NCBI GenBank assembly: GCA_018433885.1
Contig: JAHDQK010000003.1
Coordinates: 1 to 64,000, forward strand
Length of the DNA stretch: 64,000 nucleotides
Direction: 5' to 3'
Origin: Candidatus Cloacimonadota bacterium
GTDB lineage: Bacteria; Cloacimonadota; Cloacimonadia; Cloacimonadales; Cloacimonadaceae
Under the pieces are notes generated by a model that saw nothing but the letters and a program-made list of their open reading frames with translations, ran no database searches and was not told the origin of the DNA. Shown here one piece after another: positions 9,271 through 18,127 of this stretch. Each line of letters starts with the position of its first letter. Positions within the stretch are counted from its first letter, which is position 1. Both the position numbers and the translations under genes were made by a program.

Positions 9271-9891
9271 TTAGATTCGGATGCGGGAGAGATTATTCTC
9301 CAGGGTCTTTGTGCCGATGCCTTTTACCTTTGTAAGGTCTTCAGGTGTGGAGAATGGTCCATGTTCTTCCCGATACCGGATGATGGCTTCGGCTTTGGCG
9401 GGACCGATTCCCTTCAGGGTGCATAGTTCTTCAAGCCCTGCCGTGTTGATGTTTACAATCCCAAGATCTTGGTTTAAGGTAGCACTTGCGGAATTTGTAG
9501 GGGCAATGAGCTCGGTTGCCAAACTATCGCCAAACACCGTCAGATATGGCAGGATGCGCTGATATGTCTTTAGTCCGATTCCTTTTACCAACATGATCTG
9601 ATCCACAGATGTGAAGGGATTTGCTTCCCGATACTGCAGGATATCTTCCGCCCGTTTGGGTCCGATACCGGGCAAGCACATCAGTTCTTCAGCATTTGCC
9701 AAACGAATATCGATCACCAAAGCTTCATCTTCTTCCAGAGTTGCAGCTAAGCTATCCGCGGCAGCCGCCTTGAATTCTGCGCCTCGAAAAGCCAATAGAT
9801 CCAAAGTATAGCCAAAAAGCGCAATGATCCCCACGAACAGGATCAGTCTTTGTTCGCTGGAAGAAAGGAGGTTGTGGATCCTGTTGTTCAT
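9271..9891 (-). CDS. ComEA-like membrane-anchored protein with tandem helix-hairpin-helix modules
   Basis: This is a 206-residue protein with one N-terminal transmembrane helix (about 16-34) and a short spacer. It then has two complete ComEA-type modules, about 58-118 (LMCLPGIGPKRAEDIL, MLVKGIGLKTYQRIL) and 140-205 (LCTLKGIGPAKAEAII, TKVKGIGTKTLENNL). HhH motifs bind DNA backbone non-specifically. ComEA proteins are extracytoplasmic DNA receptors in natural transformation, and shorter relatives of unknown role exist. Most family members carry one such module, so the duplication is noteworthy. The start overlaps the upstream thioesterase stop by ATGA. A DNA-uptake role is plausible but not shown, since no comEC is in view. 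Confidence 0.85.
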   Translation of the reverse strand: MNNRIHNLLSSSEQRLILFVGIIALFGYTLDLLAFRGAEFKAAAADSLAATLEEDEALVIDIRLANAEELMCLPGIGPKRAEDILQYREANPFTSVDQIMLVKGIGLKTYQRILPYLTVFGDSLATELIAPTNSASATLNQDLGIVNINTAGLEELCTLKGIGPAKAEAIIRYREEHGPFSTPEDLTKVKGIGTKTLENNLSRIRI

Positions 9892-10295
9892 GATTTTGGC
9901 ACGATAAACACCGCTTCCGCCTCGGCATAGACATGGTCGGCGTCGTAGATGCGTGCTTTGGTATTGATGGTTCTAGATCTCACAGAAACGATCTGTCCCT
10001 CCAGTTGAATCACGCCCTGCGGAGGTAGGGGTGTACGAAAGATCACATTGAGCCGGGCAGTAAAAGCGATTTTACCGGAGTGGATCACAGCTTTTGCCAT
10101 TACTTCATCCAAGAGGGTGGAGAGTATTCCACCGTGGATTAGTCCCGGATAGCCTTCGAAGTGTTTATCAAGCTGCAGATGTGCGCGGGCAAAGCCATCC
10201 TCGTCGTAGCAGAAATCCACTTTCAGTCCGATGGGGTTAGCTTTGCCACACACAAAGCAATTTTGATACTCTTCCCTGATTATGGGTCCTGCCAT
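9888..10295 (-). CDS. Hotdog-fold acyl-CoA thioesterase (PaaI/4HBT-like)
   Basis: This 135-residue protein is the usual length for a single hotdog domain. The motif HGGILSTLLDEVMAKA (about residues 54-70) matches the HGG...D active-site helix of the PaaI/YbgC-type thioesterase superfamily, which hydrolyses acyl-CoA thioesters in the cytosol. An N-terminal C-x-V-C-G segment (NCFVCGKANPIGL) is typical of a 4HBT subgroup. The start lies two bases past the TAA of the thioredoxin-like gene, and the stop overlaps the comEA-like start, so the three form one transcription unit. The acyl substrate cannot be predicted. Confidence 0.85.
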   Translation of the reverse strand: MAGPIIREEYQNCFVCGKANPIGLKVDFCYDEDGFARAHLQLDKHFEGYPGLIHGGILSTLLDEVMAKAVIHSGKIAFTARLNVIFRTPLPPQGVIQLEGQIVSVRSRTINTKARIYDADHVYAEAEAVFIVPKS

Positions 10296-10296
10296 A

Positions 10297-11751
10297 TTAT
10301 CGGCTGAGGTGCTCCACCCAAATACTAATTTTTTCTTCCAGATCGTAGGAGAAACCCACTTGCTCCCAAGCGATGTTTCCTTGGCGGTCGATAATCAGGA
10401 TATGAGGGATACCACGAACGCCATAAGCGTTTGCCACGTCCTGATTTCCTTCCAGATACGTCATGGCGAATTTCTGATCTCGAAAATAGGCTTTAGCCTT
10501 ATCGTAATCGTTTTCCATTACATTCACGGAGAATACTTTTACACCGCGGGGCATGTCGTTCACCACCCAATCACTCAAGTTTGGCATCACCATCTTGCAG
10601 GGACTGCACCACTGTGCCCAGAAATCCAGTATAACCACGTAATCTCGCATATCTGACAGTTTATGGAGGTTCCCATTAATATCCTTTAGTTCCCAATCCG
10701 AGGCAGGCTTAGCCGTTTGAGTAGCCAGTAGTTTTTCGGCTCTGGACTTGGCATCAGCATCCCAAATCGCTTTGGCTCTTGCCAATAGCTCTTTCCATTG
10801 GGGATTATCTGAGAGCTTCTGGTAAGTTTGCGAGTTATTCAGTTCCGGATAGTTCACTTCACCCATGTCTATCGCTTGTTCAATATACACCATAGCTTGT
10901 TTGGAATCATCGTATTCCAGAAACTTATCTGCCAGATAGGTGAGAGATTCGCCGTTAGCGGTCAATTGAGGGTTTTCGCTGATATACTTCCTGAGTCCGG
11001 CAATCCCTTCCAGTTCCGCGATCAAATCCAACGTGGTGACCGTCAGATAGTAATCGGCTTCCTCTTTGGTAAGTTCACCCGCTACTACGTTGGAATCGAT
11101 GAGTTGCTTAGTCATGTTCAGGAACGCCTCGGTTCTCTTGGCTTGCACGGCGACATCCCGGAAGAATTGGTAATGTGTCTGAATAATTCCAGTATCCTTG
11201 ATTTGAGCCAGATAGCCATGAGCTCGCTCAGGATCGGATATCGCGTGGAAGCGATAGGCTTGAGCCAGCCGCATATAGTCGTCCTCGGGGAATTCTTTGT
11301 ATCCAGTGTCAACCAGAGTGGAGTATTGAGTAAAAGCCTCAGAACCGACGAATTCTTCATCTGTAACTTTCTGGATAAAACCTAGGGCGAGGATGCGATA
11401 GCCCCAGTAGAACCGGGGATATTTGGCAATCAATTGCATGGCTTCATCCTCGTTATTCGGAACAAGCCGGATGGCGAGATAGGCGTATTCGGGGTCGTTG
11501 GGATATTCCCGCGCCAGCCTTTGATAGTGAGCCATACAAGCCGTGCTGTCCGCATAGTGCCAATAGTTTTGTAATGTGCGGTGATCTTCAAGATTTTGAG
11601 CCCGGTAAAGGTATTCTTGGATCAGGCTTTTCAACGCATCCGGGTCGTCCTGAACCGCAGTAGCTTTTGCTTGGAAATCGCTGAATTGAGTCGCCATCAG
11701 ACTCATGCAGGTAATGCAGATCACAATGATGATACCTAGTGTTCTAAGCAT
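10297..11751 (-). CDS. Exported TlpA/ResA-like thioredoxin protein with helical-repeat N-terminal region
   Basis: This is a 484-residue protein with signal peptide MLRTLGIIIVICITCMSLMA. Residues about 25-330 are helical, TPR-like repeats with many Tyr, Ala and Leu. Residues about 345-484 are a thioredoxin-fold TlpA/AhpC-TSA domain with active site FWAQWCSPCK and cis-Pro loop GIPHILII. The protein probably acts in the periplasm as a thiol-disulfide reductase or redox chaperone. AAAGGAGGAACAG precedes the ATG. It is first in a short unit with the thioesterase and comEA-like genes and lies 33 bases after the pgi stop. Similar TPR-thioredoxin fusions are common in FCB bacteria. The partner protein is unknown. 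Confidence 0.9.
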   Translation of the reverse strand: MLRTLGIIIVICITCMSLMATQFSDFQAKATAVQDDPDALKSLIQEYLYRAQNLEDHRTLQNYWHYADSTACMAHYQRLAREYPNDPEYAYLAIRLVPNNEDEAMQLIAKYPRFYWGYRILALGFIQKVTDEEFVGSEAFTQYSTLVDTGYKEFPEDDYMRLAQAYRFHAISDPERAHGYLAQIKDTGIIQTHYQFFRDVAVQAKRTEAFLNMTKQLIDSNVVAGELTKEEADYYLTVTTLDLIAELEGIAGLRKYISENPQLTANGESLTYLADKFLEYDDSKQAMVYIEQAIDMGEVNYPELNNSQTYQKLSDNPQWKELLARAKAIWDADAKSRAEKLLATQTAKPASDWELKDINGNLHKLSDMRDYVVILDFWAQWCSPCKMVMPNLSDWVVNDMPRGVKVFSVNVMENDYDKAKAYFRDQKFAMTYLEGNQDVANAYGVRGIPHILIIDRQGNIAWEQVGFSYDLEEKISIWVEHLSR

Positions 11752-11784
11752 CTGTTCCTCCTTTTGTATCCCGTTTTCGGGGTT

Positions 11785-13125
11785 CTATTGTTTGTTAAAG
11801 CGGGAAATTTCTTCACGCTCCTTGTCGTAGCCCTTTTTACCCATCAGGGCAAAGGTGGCGATCTTACCGGTCTCTACTCCCGGTTGATCCAGAGGGTTGA
11901 TATTAAGCAATTTGCCAGTAAAAACGGTTTGGATCTCATACATCATAATGGCAGCACCCAGGTTGTAGGCGTTAAGTTCGGGGAAGATCAGGTTGCAATT
12001 TGGCCGCTCGGCTTTGCAGAGGGCGATCTCGGTGCCCAGGCGTTCTGCATTTAGCAGTTCCGAGAGCTTTTTGCCGGCAAGATAACTGATATCTTCCAGT
12101 TCGGGATGCAGATCCGGGATAATGTAATCGTGATGGAATCTTTCCACCGTCAAGAAGGTGAGCACTTTATCGTTTGGCCCCTCGGTGTAGAGCTGAATCT
12201 GAGAGTGTTGATCGGTGGTTCCCAGAGCTTTCACCGGGGTCTGCCCCACGAATATCTCCCGTCCCTTAAGATCAAAACGCTTGCCGAGGCTTTCTGCCCA
12301 TAGCTGCCGATACCAATCCGCAAAATCGTATAGTGAGTTACTATAAGGCATCATCACGCTTATGTTTTTACCTTCCCGCATATACAGGAAGTGGAGTATT
12401 CCATTAAGATAAGCGGGATTGCGCAATACATCCTTGTTGTTACATAGCTCGCGCATATCCGCCGCACCTTTCAGCATGGCGGCGATATCTACACCCGCAA
12501 AAGCGGAAGAGAGCAACCCGACATCCGAAAGCACGGAAAACCTGCCTCCCACATTGCCCGGCACGGTAAAGGAAGCGTAACCGCCGGTATCCGCAATCTT
12601 GCGCAGGAAGCCTTTTTCTTTATCCGTAGTGATGATCATCCGTTTATTATAGTCTTGCGGGAACTTCCGCATAAGAAGATCCAACAGGATCATATAGGCA
12701 CTCATGGTTTCGGCGGTGCCACCACTTTTGGTGATCACATTGAACAGAGTGGTTTCCAGATTGATCTCTGCCAATATCTCGTGGAGGAAGACGGGATCTA
12801 CGTTGTCATATACCAAAACCTTGCGCTTGAGTTCTGCTTCCGTCTTGAGAGCGTTATAGATGGCTTTATTCCCCAGCGCGCTGCCTCCGATCCCCAAAAC
12901 CACCATGGTTTGGAACTGCGGATCTATCTTTTGAACAAACTCGGTGATGTGGCTGATATCCTGTTCCGGGAGATCATAGAAGCCAAGAGTGCCACTATGG
13001 CGATCTTTTGCCAGTTCTTCACGGGCACTATATACTTTATCGGCATAATCCAGCACCCGGGAGGGACGGATGGCAGTTTTAAGATAGGGATTTGAAAGTA
13101 GATTGCGATGGTCAAAGCGAATCAT
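11785..13125 (-). CDS. pgi: Glucose-6-phosphate isomerase
   Basis: It interconverts glucose-6-phosphate and fructose-6-phosphate in the cytosol (glycolysis and gluconeogenesis). The 446-residue length fits the short bacterial form. Family motifs are VITKSGGTAET (phosphosugar binding), GNVGGRFSVLSDVG, a Glu-containing active-site helix WYRQLWAESLGK, a His segment TDQHSQIQLYTEG and NPLDQPGVETGK near the C-terminus. The ATG overlaps the ptsI stop by four bases, so it is translationally coupled to the PTS genes. This puts a central glycolytic enzyme in the same unit as the HPr/HprK carbon-sensing module. Confidence 0.96.
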   Translation of the reverse strand: MIRFDHRNLLSNPYLKTAIRPSRVLDYADKVYSAREELAKDRHSGTLGFYDLPEQDISHITEFVQKIDPQFQTMVVLGIGGSALGNKAIYNALKTEAELKRKVLVYDNVDPVFLHEILAEINLETTLFNVITKSGGTAETMSAYMILLDLLMRKFPQDYNKRMIITTDKEKGFLRKIADTGGYASFTVPGNVGGRFSVLSDVGLLSSAFAGVDIAAMLKGAADMRELCNNKDVLRNPAYLNGILHFLYMREGKNISVMMPYSNSLYDFADWYRQLWAESLGKRFDLKGREIFVGQTPVKALGTTDQHSQIQLYTEGPNDKVLTFLTVERFHHDYIIPDLHPELEDISYLAGKKLSELLNAERLGTEIALCKAERPNCNLIFPELNAYNLGAAIMMYEIQTVFTGKLLNINPLDQPGVETGKIATFALMGKKGYDKEREEISRFNKQ

Positions 13126-14861
13126 AACGGACTCCTCTTAACGGTATAATATGGTTTCAAGCTACGATACACAAGATCGTCCACCTGGGGTAATGAGGTG
13201 GAAAAATCAAAGTTACGGATGATGCGTTCCAATTTGTCGTCACAGTTCCGGATGATCCTTTTTACTTCGTAGAAGGCAGAAGGATTCACGCTTAGTTCGT
13301 TGATTCCCATACCAATCAGAAGCGGAACATACTCCGGGATGGAAGCCATTTCTCCGCAGATAGATACACTGCGCCCGTGCTTGGAGGCATTATTGATCGT
13401 GGCGCGGATCAATTTGAGCACAGCGGGATGATGTTGGATGAAATACCGGTTTACCATGTCGTTATTACGATCCACCGCGAGGGTATATTGCACCAAGTCG
13501 TTGGTTCCGATGGAGAGGAAATCGCACTCCCGCGCCAAAGCGTCGGAGCTAAGAGCGGCAGAGGGGATCTCGACCATCGTGCCCACGGGGATTTCGTAAT
13601 CGAACTCTTTACCTTCGTTGTATAGTTCGTCCGAGCAAGTCTTTATGATGCGTTTTGCCTCCAGAAAGTCGTCCACATCGATGATCATGGGAAACATGAT
13701 GCGGATCTTTCCAAAAACGGAAGCGCGCAGGATTGCCCTCAGCTGAATTCTCAGCACTTCGGGATGCGCAAGTGAGAAGCGGATACCCCGATTGCCGAGG
13801 TAGGGATTATCCTCTTTGGGAGAAGGGATGAGGTGAGACAGCTTATCTCCTCCGAGGTCAAAGGTCCTGATAGTAAGCGCACTTGGCGCTACTTTCTGGG
13901 CGAGATCCCGGTAAATCTCAAACTGCTCCTCCTCGCTGGGTAATTCATTACGGGAAAGGAAGATAAACTCTGTGCGGAAGAGCCCTACACCCTCGCTGCC
14001 GAGTTCCGCCACTTTATCCACTTCTTCGGGTAAGCCGATGTTAAGAGAAAGCGTGATGTCTCTACCGTTCATGGTAGTAGCTTTGGCAGTTTTCAGGCTC
14101 TGTTGTTTCTGGTGGATAAGCTCGGAGATCTGAAGCTTTTGCGCATAATACTCCAGGGCCTCAACGTCTGGATCCTTAACCACCATACCCATTTCGCCAT
14201 CCATGATCAATTGATCACCTTCGGCGATATATTCGGCGATACCCGGGATGTTTGCCACACAGGCAAGGTTGAGAGCCCGGCTGAGGATTGCGGCATGGGA
14301 AGTATAGCTGCCAAGTTCGCAGATATATGCGGTTACTCCCGCTTTATTGATGAGCGATACTTCGCTAGGTTGAATCTCGTGAAAAATTGGAATAGTATCT
14401 GCACCTAAACCGGAAAATGGGTTATCGTTATCCTTTAGAACCCTGCGTAACAGCTGGTTGCGTACGTCCTCAAAATCTGCTGCCCGCTGGGCGAACATCT
14501 CGTTTTCCATGCTTTTGAAAAAGAGAATGGTCTGTTCGTAGGCAACGCTGATCGCTTTGGCTGCGTTATGGAGCTCTTCCCTGATCAGCTTTTGGATGAT
14601 ATCCTTCAGTTCAGGATCCCGGATGATCTCCAGATGGGCGTTGATGATATCCTCTTCGCTGGTATTCAGGTTGTGTTTTCCCAGATATTCGAGCACTTCC
14701 TTTTCGGTATCATGAATCGCGGAAAGATATGCTTCCAGCTCGGCGTTCACCAATTCGGGAGGTATCCGGTGTTCGGGAATAGTCAAGCCCTTGCGGGTGA
14801 TATAGACAGCTCTTCCGGCAGCGAGTCCCGCCGCGATGCTGCTGCCTTTAAGTTCTTTCAT
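13122..14861 (-). CDS. ptsI: PTS enzyme I (phosphoenolpyruvate-protein phosphotransferase)
   Basis: It transfers phosphate from PEP to HPr in the cytosol. The length of 579 residues is typical. The swivelling domain carries the phospho-His in GSYTSHAAILSRAL (about residue 190). The PEP-binding TIM barrel shows GLFRTEFIFLSRNELPSEEE, TIRTFDLGGDK, NPYLGNRGIRFSL and the catalytic Cys in SICGEMASIPEY. It lies 2 bases after ptsH and overlaps pgi. No EIIA, EIIB or EIIC gene is in the window, so sugar transport through this system is not supported here. A regulatory PTS, as in many bacteria with HprK but few EIIs, is possible. Confidence 0.97.
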   Translation of the reverse strand: MKELKGSSIAAGLAAGRAVYITRKGLTIPEHRIPPELVNAELEAYLSAIHDTEKEVLEYLGKHNLNTSEEDIINAHLEIIRDPELKDIIQKLIREELHNAAKAISVAYEQTILFFKSMENEMFAQRAADFEDVRNQLLRRVLKDNDNPFSGLGADTIPIFHEIQPSEVSLINKAGVTAYICELGSYTSHAAILSRALNLACVANIPGIAEYIAEGDQLIMDGEMGMVVKDPDVEALEYYAQKLQISELIHQKQQSLKTAKATTMNGRDITLSLNIGLPEEVDKVAELGSEGVGLFRTEFIFLSRNELPSEEEQFEIYRDLAQKVAPSALTIRTFDLGGDKLSHLIPSPKEDNPYLGNRGIRFSLAHPEVLRIQLRAILRASVFGKIRIMFPMIIDVDDFLEAKRIIKTCSDELYNEGKEFDYEIPVGTMVEIPSAALSSDALARECDFLSIGTNDLVQYTLAVDRNNDMVNRYFIQHHPAVLKLIRATINNASKHGRSVSICGEMASIPEYVPLLIGMGINELSVNPSAFYEVKRIIRNCDDKLERIIRNFDFSTSLPQVDDLVYRSLKPYYTVKRSPL

Positions 14862-14863
14862 AG

Positions 14864-15124
14864 CTATTCTCCAAATCCCCCGGATATCATTTCAGAGATT
14901 TCAGCGATCAGATATTCCTCGTCCACACCATCGGCGATCAAATCCAGAGAGCTGCCACACTCTGCCGCCAGCATCATCACGCCCATGATGCTTTTGCCAT
15001 TTACCGTTGTGCCATCTTTCTCGATATGAAAATCCGAGCGATACTTGGTGGCGGCTCTTACCAAAAGCGCGGAGGGGCGTGCGTGAAGCCCAAGTTTATT
15101 AGTTACGGTTACCGTTTTGCGCAT
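14864..15124 (-). CDS. ptsH: HPr phosphocarrier protein
   Basis: The frame is open further upstream, but the protein aligned with HPr begins MRKTVTVTNK at 15124. Two extra Met codons immediately before it, at 15127 and 15130, are possible starts. This gives 86 residues, the family norm. The catalytic His lies in GLHARPSALLV and the HprK-target Ser in NGKSIMGVMMLAA. Its start overlaps the hprK end by 26 bases, so HPr and its kinase are translationally coupled. HPr takes phosphate on His from enzyme I and on Ser from HprK, linking carbon and energy state to regulation. Confidence 0.96.
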   Translation of the reverse strand: MRKTVTVTNKLGLHARPSALLVRAATKYRSDFHIEKDGTTVNGKSIMGVMMLAAECGSSLDLIADGVDEEYLIAEISEMISGGFGE

Positions 15125-16076
15125 CATCATCCATCTTCTTTTGCATGGTTTTCTTGCGTATTTCTTCGTGAACCTTGCGGTTAAAATCTTCCGCGGCATC
15201 GTAACCGACCCCTTTCAGGATCATGTTCATGGCAGCTACTTCGACAATTACCGAAACGTTTTTACCGGGTGAGACCGGCAAGTAGATGATCGGGATTTTT
15301 ACGCCCAGGTGCTCGGCATAGCTATTGGAAAGCCCGATTCTTTCATAATCCATATTCTCTTGCCAGGGCATCAGCTCGATCTGCAGATCGATGGTCTTTT
15401 GCCGCCGGGTGCGTTCGATGCCAAACATCCGCTCCACGTTTACGAAGCCAACTCCGCGTATCTCCATGAAATGCCCGAATTCTCTGCCGGGACGTCCGAA
15501 GAGCTGATCGTCCAGATATCTCAGCGTGATCAGATCATCGCCTACCAAGCTGTGTCCCCGATGCACCAGATCCAAGGCGCATTCGCTTTTCCCGATCCCG
15601 CTCTTTCCGGTCAGCAGAATTCCCAAGCCAAAAACATCCACCAGCGTTGCATGAATGGTCTTTTCCAAGGCAAAGATATCCTGCAAATAGCGGGAGAGAT
15701 GCTGGATCAGATTGATGGTGGATAAGCGGCTGGAGAGTAGCGCGATATTAAGATCGTTTGCCAAATATTCCACCACCGGCGGCATGGTAAGCCCCTTGGT
15801 GATGATGATGCAGGGGATGTCCGTCTTGAACATATCCCGGATCCGCACCACCAGATCTTCTTCTTTCAGGGATTGCAGGAAGCGAACTTCCGTCTCTCCA
15901 AAAACCTGAATGCGTTCGGCGGCAAATACTTCCAGATAACCCGCCAAAGCCAGACCGGGTCTGTTTACATGGGGCGAATTGATCTTTTTGGAGAGGGTTT
16001 CCGGTTCTGTGACCAGCGAGAGGGCAAGGTCCTTCTTTTTGGCGTCGAAAAACTCACGGACGGTAATTTCTTTCAT
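15099..16076 (-). CDS. hprK: HPr kinase/phosphorylase
   Basis: The ATG at 16076 (MKEITVREFF) follows AAAGGAAATT. An in-frame upstream ATG at 16121 has no such site. The protein is 325 residues. The C-terminal catalytic domain has P-loop GKSGIGKSECALDL, the catalytic acidic segment LVGDDLI and the HprK signature MEIRGVGFVNVERMFG. HprK phosphorylates Ser46-type residues of HPr with ATP or PPi and also removes the phosphate. A pyrophosphatase gene (hppA) lies in the same window but far away, and no link is implied. Its neighbours are ptsH downstream and hpf upstream. About 90 bases separate it from hpf, with nothing recognised there. Confidence 0.96.
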   Translation of the reverse strand: MKEITVREFFDAKKKDLALSLVTEPETLSKKINSPHVNRPGLALAGYLEVFAAERIQVFGETEVRFLQSLKEEDLVVRIRDMFKTDIPCIIITKGLTMPPVVEYLANDLNIALLSSRLSTINLIQHLSRYLQDIFALEKTIHATLVDVFGLGILLTGKSGIGKSECALDLVHRGHSLVGDDLITLRYLDDQLFGRPGREFGHFMEIRGVGFVNVERMFGIERTRRQKTIDLQIELMPWQENMDYERIGLSNSYAEHLGVKIPIIYLPVSPGKNVSVIVEVAAMNMILKGVGYDAAEDFNRKVHEEIRKKTMQKKMDDDAQNGNRN

Positions 16077-16168
16077 AATTTCCTTTCTTCCCGATGCCCC
16101 CTCCGGGTGCGAAGGGGGCACAAGGAAACTATCGTTGCGGCGTTTCCGGCAAGGGAAGCCGCAAGGGG

Positions 16169-16705
16169 TTAGGGTTCAAACAGTTTGAAGTTTTCGTTAT
16201 CCTTTTTTACCAAGACGTTGATGCGATCTGTTTCGATGTTTCTGAAGATCAGAAAGTCTTCTTTGTTCGCCTCCATCTTTTCTATGGCTTCGTGGATTTC
16301 CAAGGCTTCGGTTACCACGCGCTTGGTTTTGATGGTTCTGCGCACACGATCGGTATTGGTTATCTGAATATCCGAGGCACGGGAGAAATCGTCAAACTGC
16401 TCTTTAAGAGCGCGTTTTTGGTGATCTGTAACGCGATCTTTGAGCTTTTTGATCTGAGCTTCCATCTTATTCAGGGCGTTGTCTATCGATAGATACATAT
16501 CCATCTCTTCCGCCTCGGATTGCAAGCCAAACTTGCCAGCGTGGAGGGATAGTTCACAGATGTTACGGCTGTTTTCCAACGCTAGAGTAACGTGGATTGT
16601 GATGATCTGATCGAAGTATTTCTTCAGTTTCAGACACGAGCTTTCCACGTAGTCCCGGATTGACTTTGTCAGCTCAAAATGGCGTGCTGTAATCGTGATT
16701 TGCAT
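16169..16705 (-). CDS. hpf: Long-form ribosome hibernation promoting factor
   Basis: This is a 178-residue protein. The N-terminal sigma-54 modulation/S30Ae domain (1-105) has the typical start MQITITARHFELTKSIRDYV and the basic helix AQIKKLKDRVTDH. A linker leads to a C-terminal dimerisation domain (about 120-176) with RTIKTKRVVTEALEIHEAIE and a DRINVLVKK strand. Long HPF dimerises 70S ribosomes into 100S particles in stationary phase or starvation. The name 'sigma-54 modulation' derives from its location by rpoN in many genomes, and here too it is near rpoN (lpdA lies between). CAGGAGGAAACC precedes the ATG. Confidence 0.95.
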   Translation of the reverse strand: MQITITARHFELTKSIRDYVESSCLKLKKYFDQIITIHVTLALENSRNICELSLHAGKFGLQSEAEEMDMYLSIDNALNKMEAQIKKLKDRVTDHQKRALKEQFDDFSRASDIQITNTDRVRRTIKTKRVVTEALEIHEAIEKMEANKEDFLIFRNIETDRINVLVKKDNENFKLFEP

Positions 16706-16718
16706 GGTTTCCTCCTGT

Positions 16719-18119
16719 TTATATTTTGTGAATGGAGAGTTCGCGCAGATCCTCTACGGATTCCATTATCGCTTCCGAAAGAGTGGGATGCGCAAATACG
16801 ATATCCTCGATGGATTCTGCCGTCATATTACTTGAGATCATGATCGCTCCCTGAGCTATCAGCTCTGCCGCTTGGGGACCCATGATGTGCATACCCACGA
16901 TCGCGCCGGTATCTTTGCGGGCGATGGTCTTTACAAAGCCTTGGGTAGCGGACATCGCCATGGCCTTACCGCTGGCGGAGAAGGGGAACTTACCGATCTT
17001 GATCTCGGTGAATTTCTCTTTTGCTTCGGCTTCCGTATAGCCTACGGAACCGATTTCCGGATAGGTAAAGGTGCAGCGCGGGATATTGATGTATTCCAGC
17101 CGGTGCCGGGGAGCCGGGCTACCGTTTTCCAGATGCGCGATGTGCTCTACTACAAGCAAGCCCTGTTTACTGGCAGTATGCGCCAGCTGAAGTTTGGCGG
17201 TTACGTCTCCGATGGCATAGATGCCTTCTTGGGAGCTTCGCATCAGGTCGTCGATCACTATCGCTCCGCGCTCTGTAGATATCTCAAACCCTGTAGTGCG
17301 AATGCTGAAGGCGGGGGTTCTCCCCACCGAGAGCAGCACTTTTTCCGCGCGCAATTCATTGCCGTTGTTTAGCTTAAGAACAAGCTCGGAATCCTGTTTC
17401 TCGATGCTTTCCACCCCGGTATTGACCAACACTTTGATCCCTTCTTTCTTAAGAGCCAGAGCGAGCCGCTTCGAGATCTCCTCATCCTCCAGCGCAACCA
17501 GGCGCGGAAGAAATTCCACGATACTCACCTGTACTCCGAACGTGGCAAAGATGGAGGCAAACTCACAACCGATTACTCCCCCGCCTACAACCGCGAGGCT
17601 GTGCGGCAGTTTATCCAGCTTCAGGATCCCGGTGGAAGATAGGATGTCCTGTTCGTCGATCGCGATTCCGGGCAAGCTCTTGGCACTGCTTCCAGTGGCA
17701 ATGATTATATACTTCGCTCCGTAAGATGCGCCGTCGGAGGTCTTTACCTCATAACTTCCCATGGTGCCGGAGATCTCGGTCACGGTGGCTTGCACCACCG
17801 GAATCTTGCGCTTGCGATACAAGAACTCGATGCCGCCCACAAGTTGCTCCACGATCTTGTTCTTGCGTTCAAAGATCTTGCCGTAATCTATCTGTAGCGG
17901 GGTTTCCGGCAATCCGAAAAGTTCGGCTTCCTTGATCTCGCGCACCAGTTCAGCGCTTTTCACCAAGGTCTTGGTGGGGATGCATCCCCAATTCAGGCAT
18001 ACTCCGCCCAGACGTTCTTTCTCGATGAGAAGGCAATTGATGTTGTATTGCGAGAGGCGGATCGCTGCCTCATAACCACCGGGGCCGCCGCCGATTACTA
18101 TCACTTGATATTGTTCCAA
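16719..18119 (-). CDS. lpdA: Dihydrolipoamide dehydrogenase
   Basis: It oxidises dihydrolipoamide with NAD+ as E3 of 2-oxoacid dehydrogenase or glycine-cleavage complexes. The length is 466 residues. Motifs are FAD-binding GGGPGGYEAAIRLS, redox disulfide GVCLNWGCIPTKT, NAD-binding VVGGGVIGCEFASIF, GDVTAKLQLAHTASKQG and the dimer-interface His-Glu pair HPTLSEAI. It sits between rpoN (8 bases upstream) and hpf. No E1, E2 or glycine-cleavage genes are nearby, so the partner complex must be encoded elsewhere. The placement inside an lpt-rpoN-hpf cluster is unusual. Confidence 0.95.
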   Translation of the reverse strand: MEQYQVIVIGGGPGGYEAAIRLSQYNINCLLIEKERLGGVCLNWGCIPTKTLVKSAELVREIKEAELFGLPETPLQIDYGKIFERKNKIVEQLVGGIEFLYRKRKIPVVQATVTEISGTMGSYEVKTSDGASYGAKYIIIATGSSAKSLPGIAIDEQDILSSTGILKLDKLPHSLAVVGGGVIGCEFASIFATFGVQVSIVEFLPRLVALEDEEISKRLALALKKEGIKVLVNTGVESIEKQDSELVLKLNNGNELRAEKVLLSVGRTPAFSIRTTGFEISTERGAIVIDDLMRSSQEGIYAIGDVTAKLQLAHTASKQGLLVVEHIAHLENGSPAPRHRLEYINIPRCTFTYPEIGSVGYTEAEAKEKFTEIKIGKFPFSASGKAMAMSATQGFVKTIARKDTGAIVGMHIMGPQAAELIAQGAIMISSNMTAESIEDIVFAHPTLSEAIMESVEDLRELSIHKI

Positions 18120-18127
18120 AGCTACCT

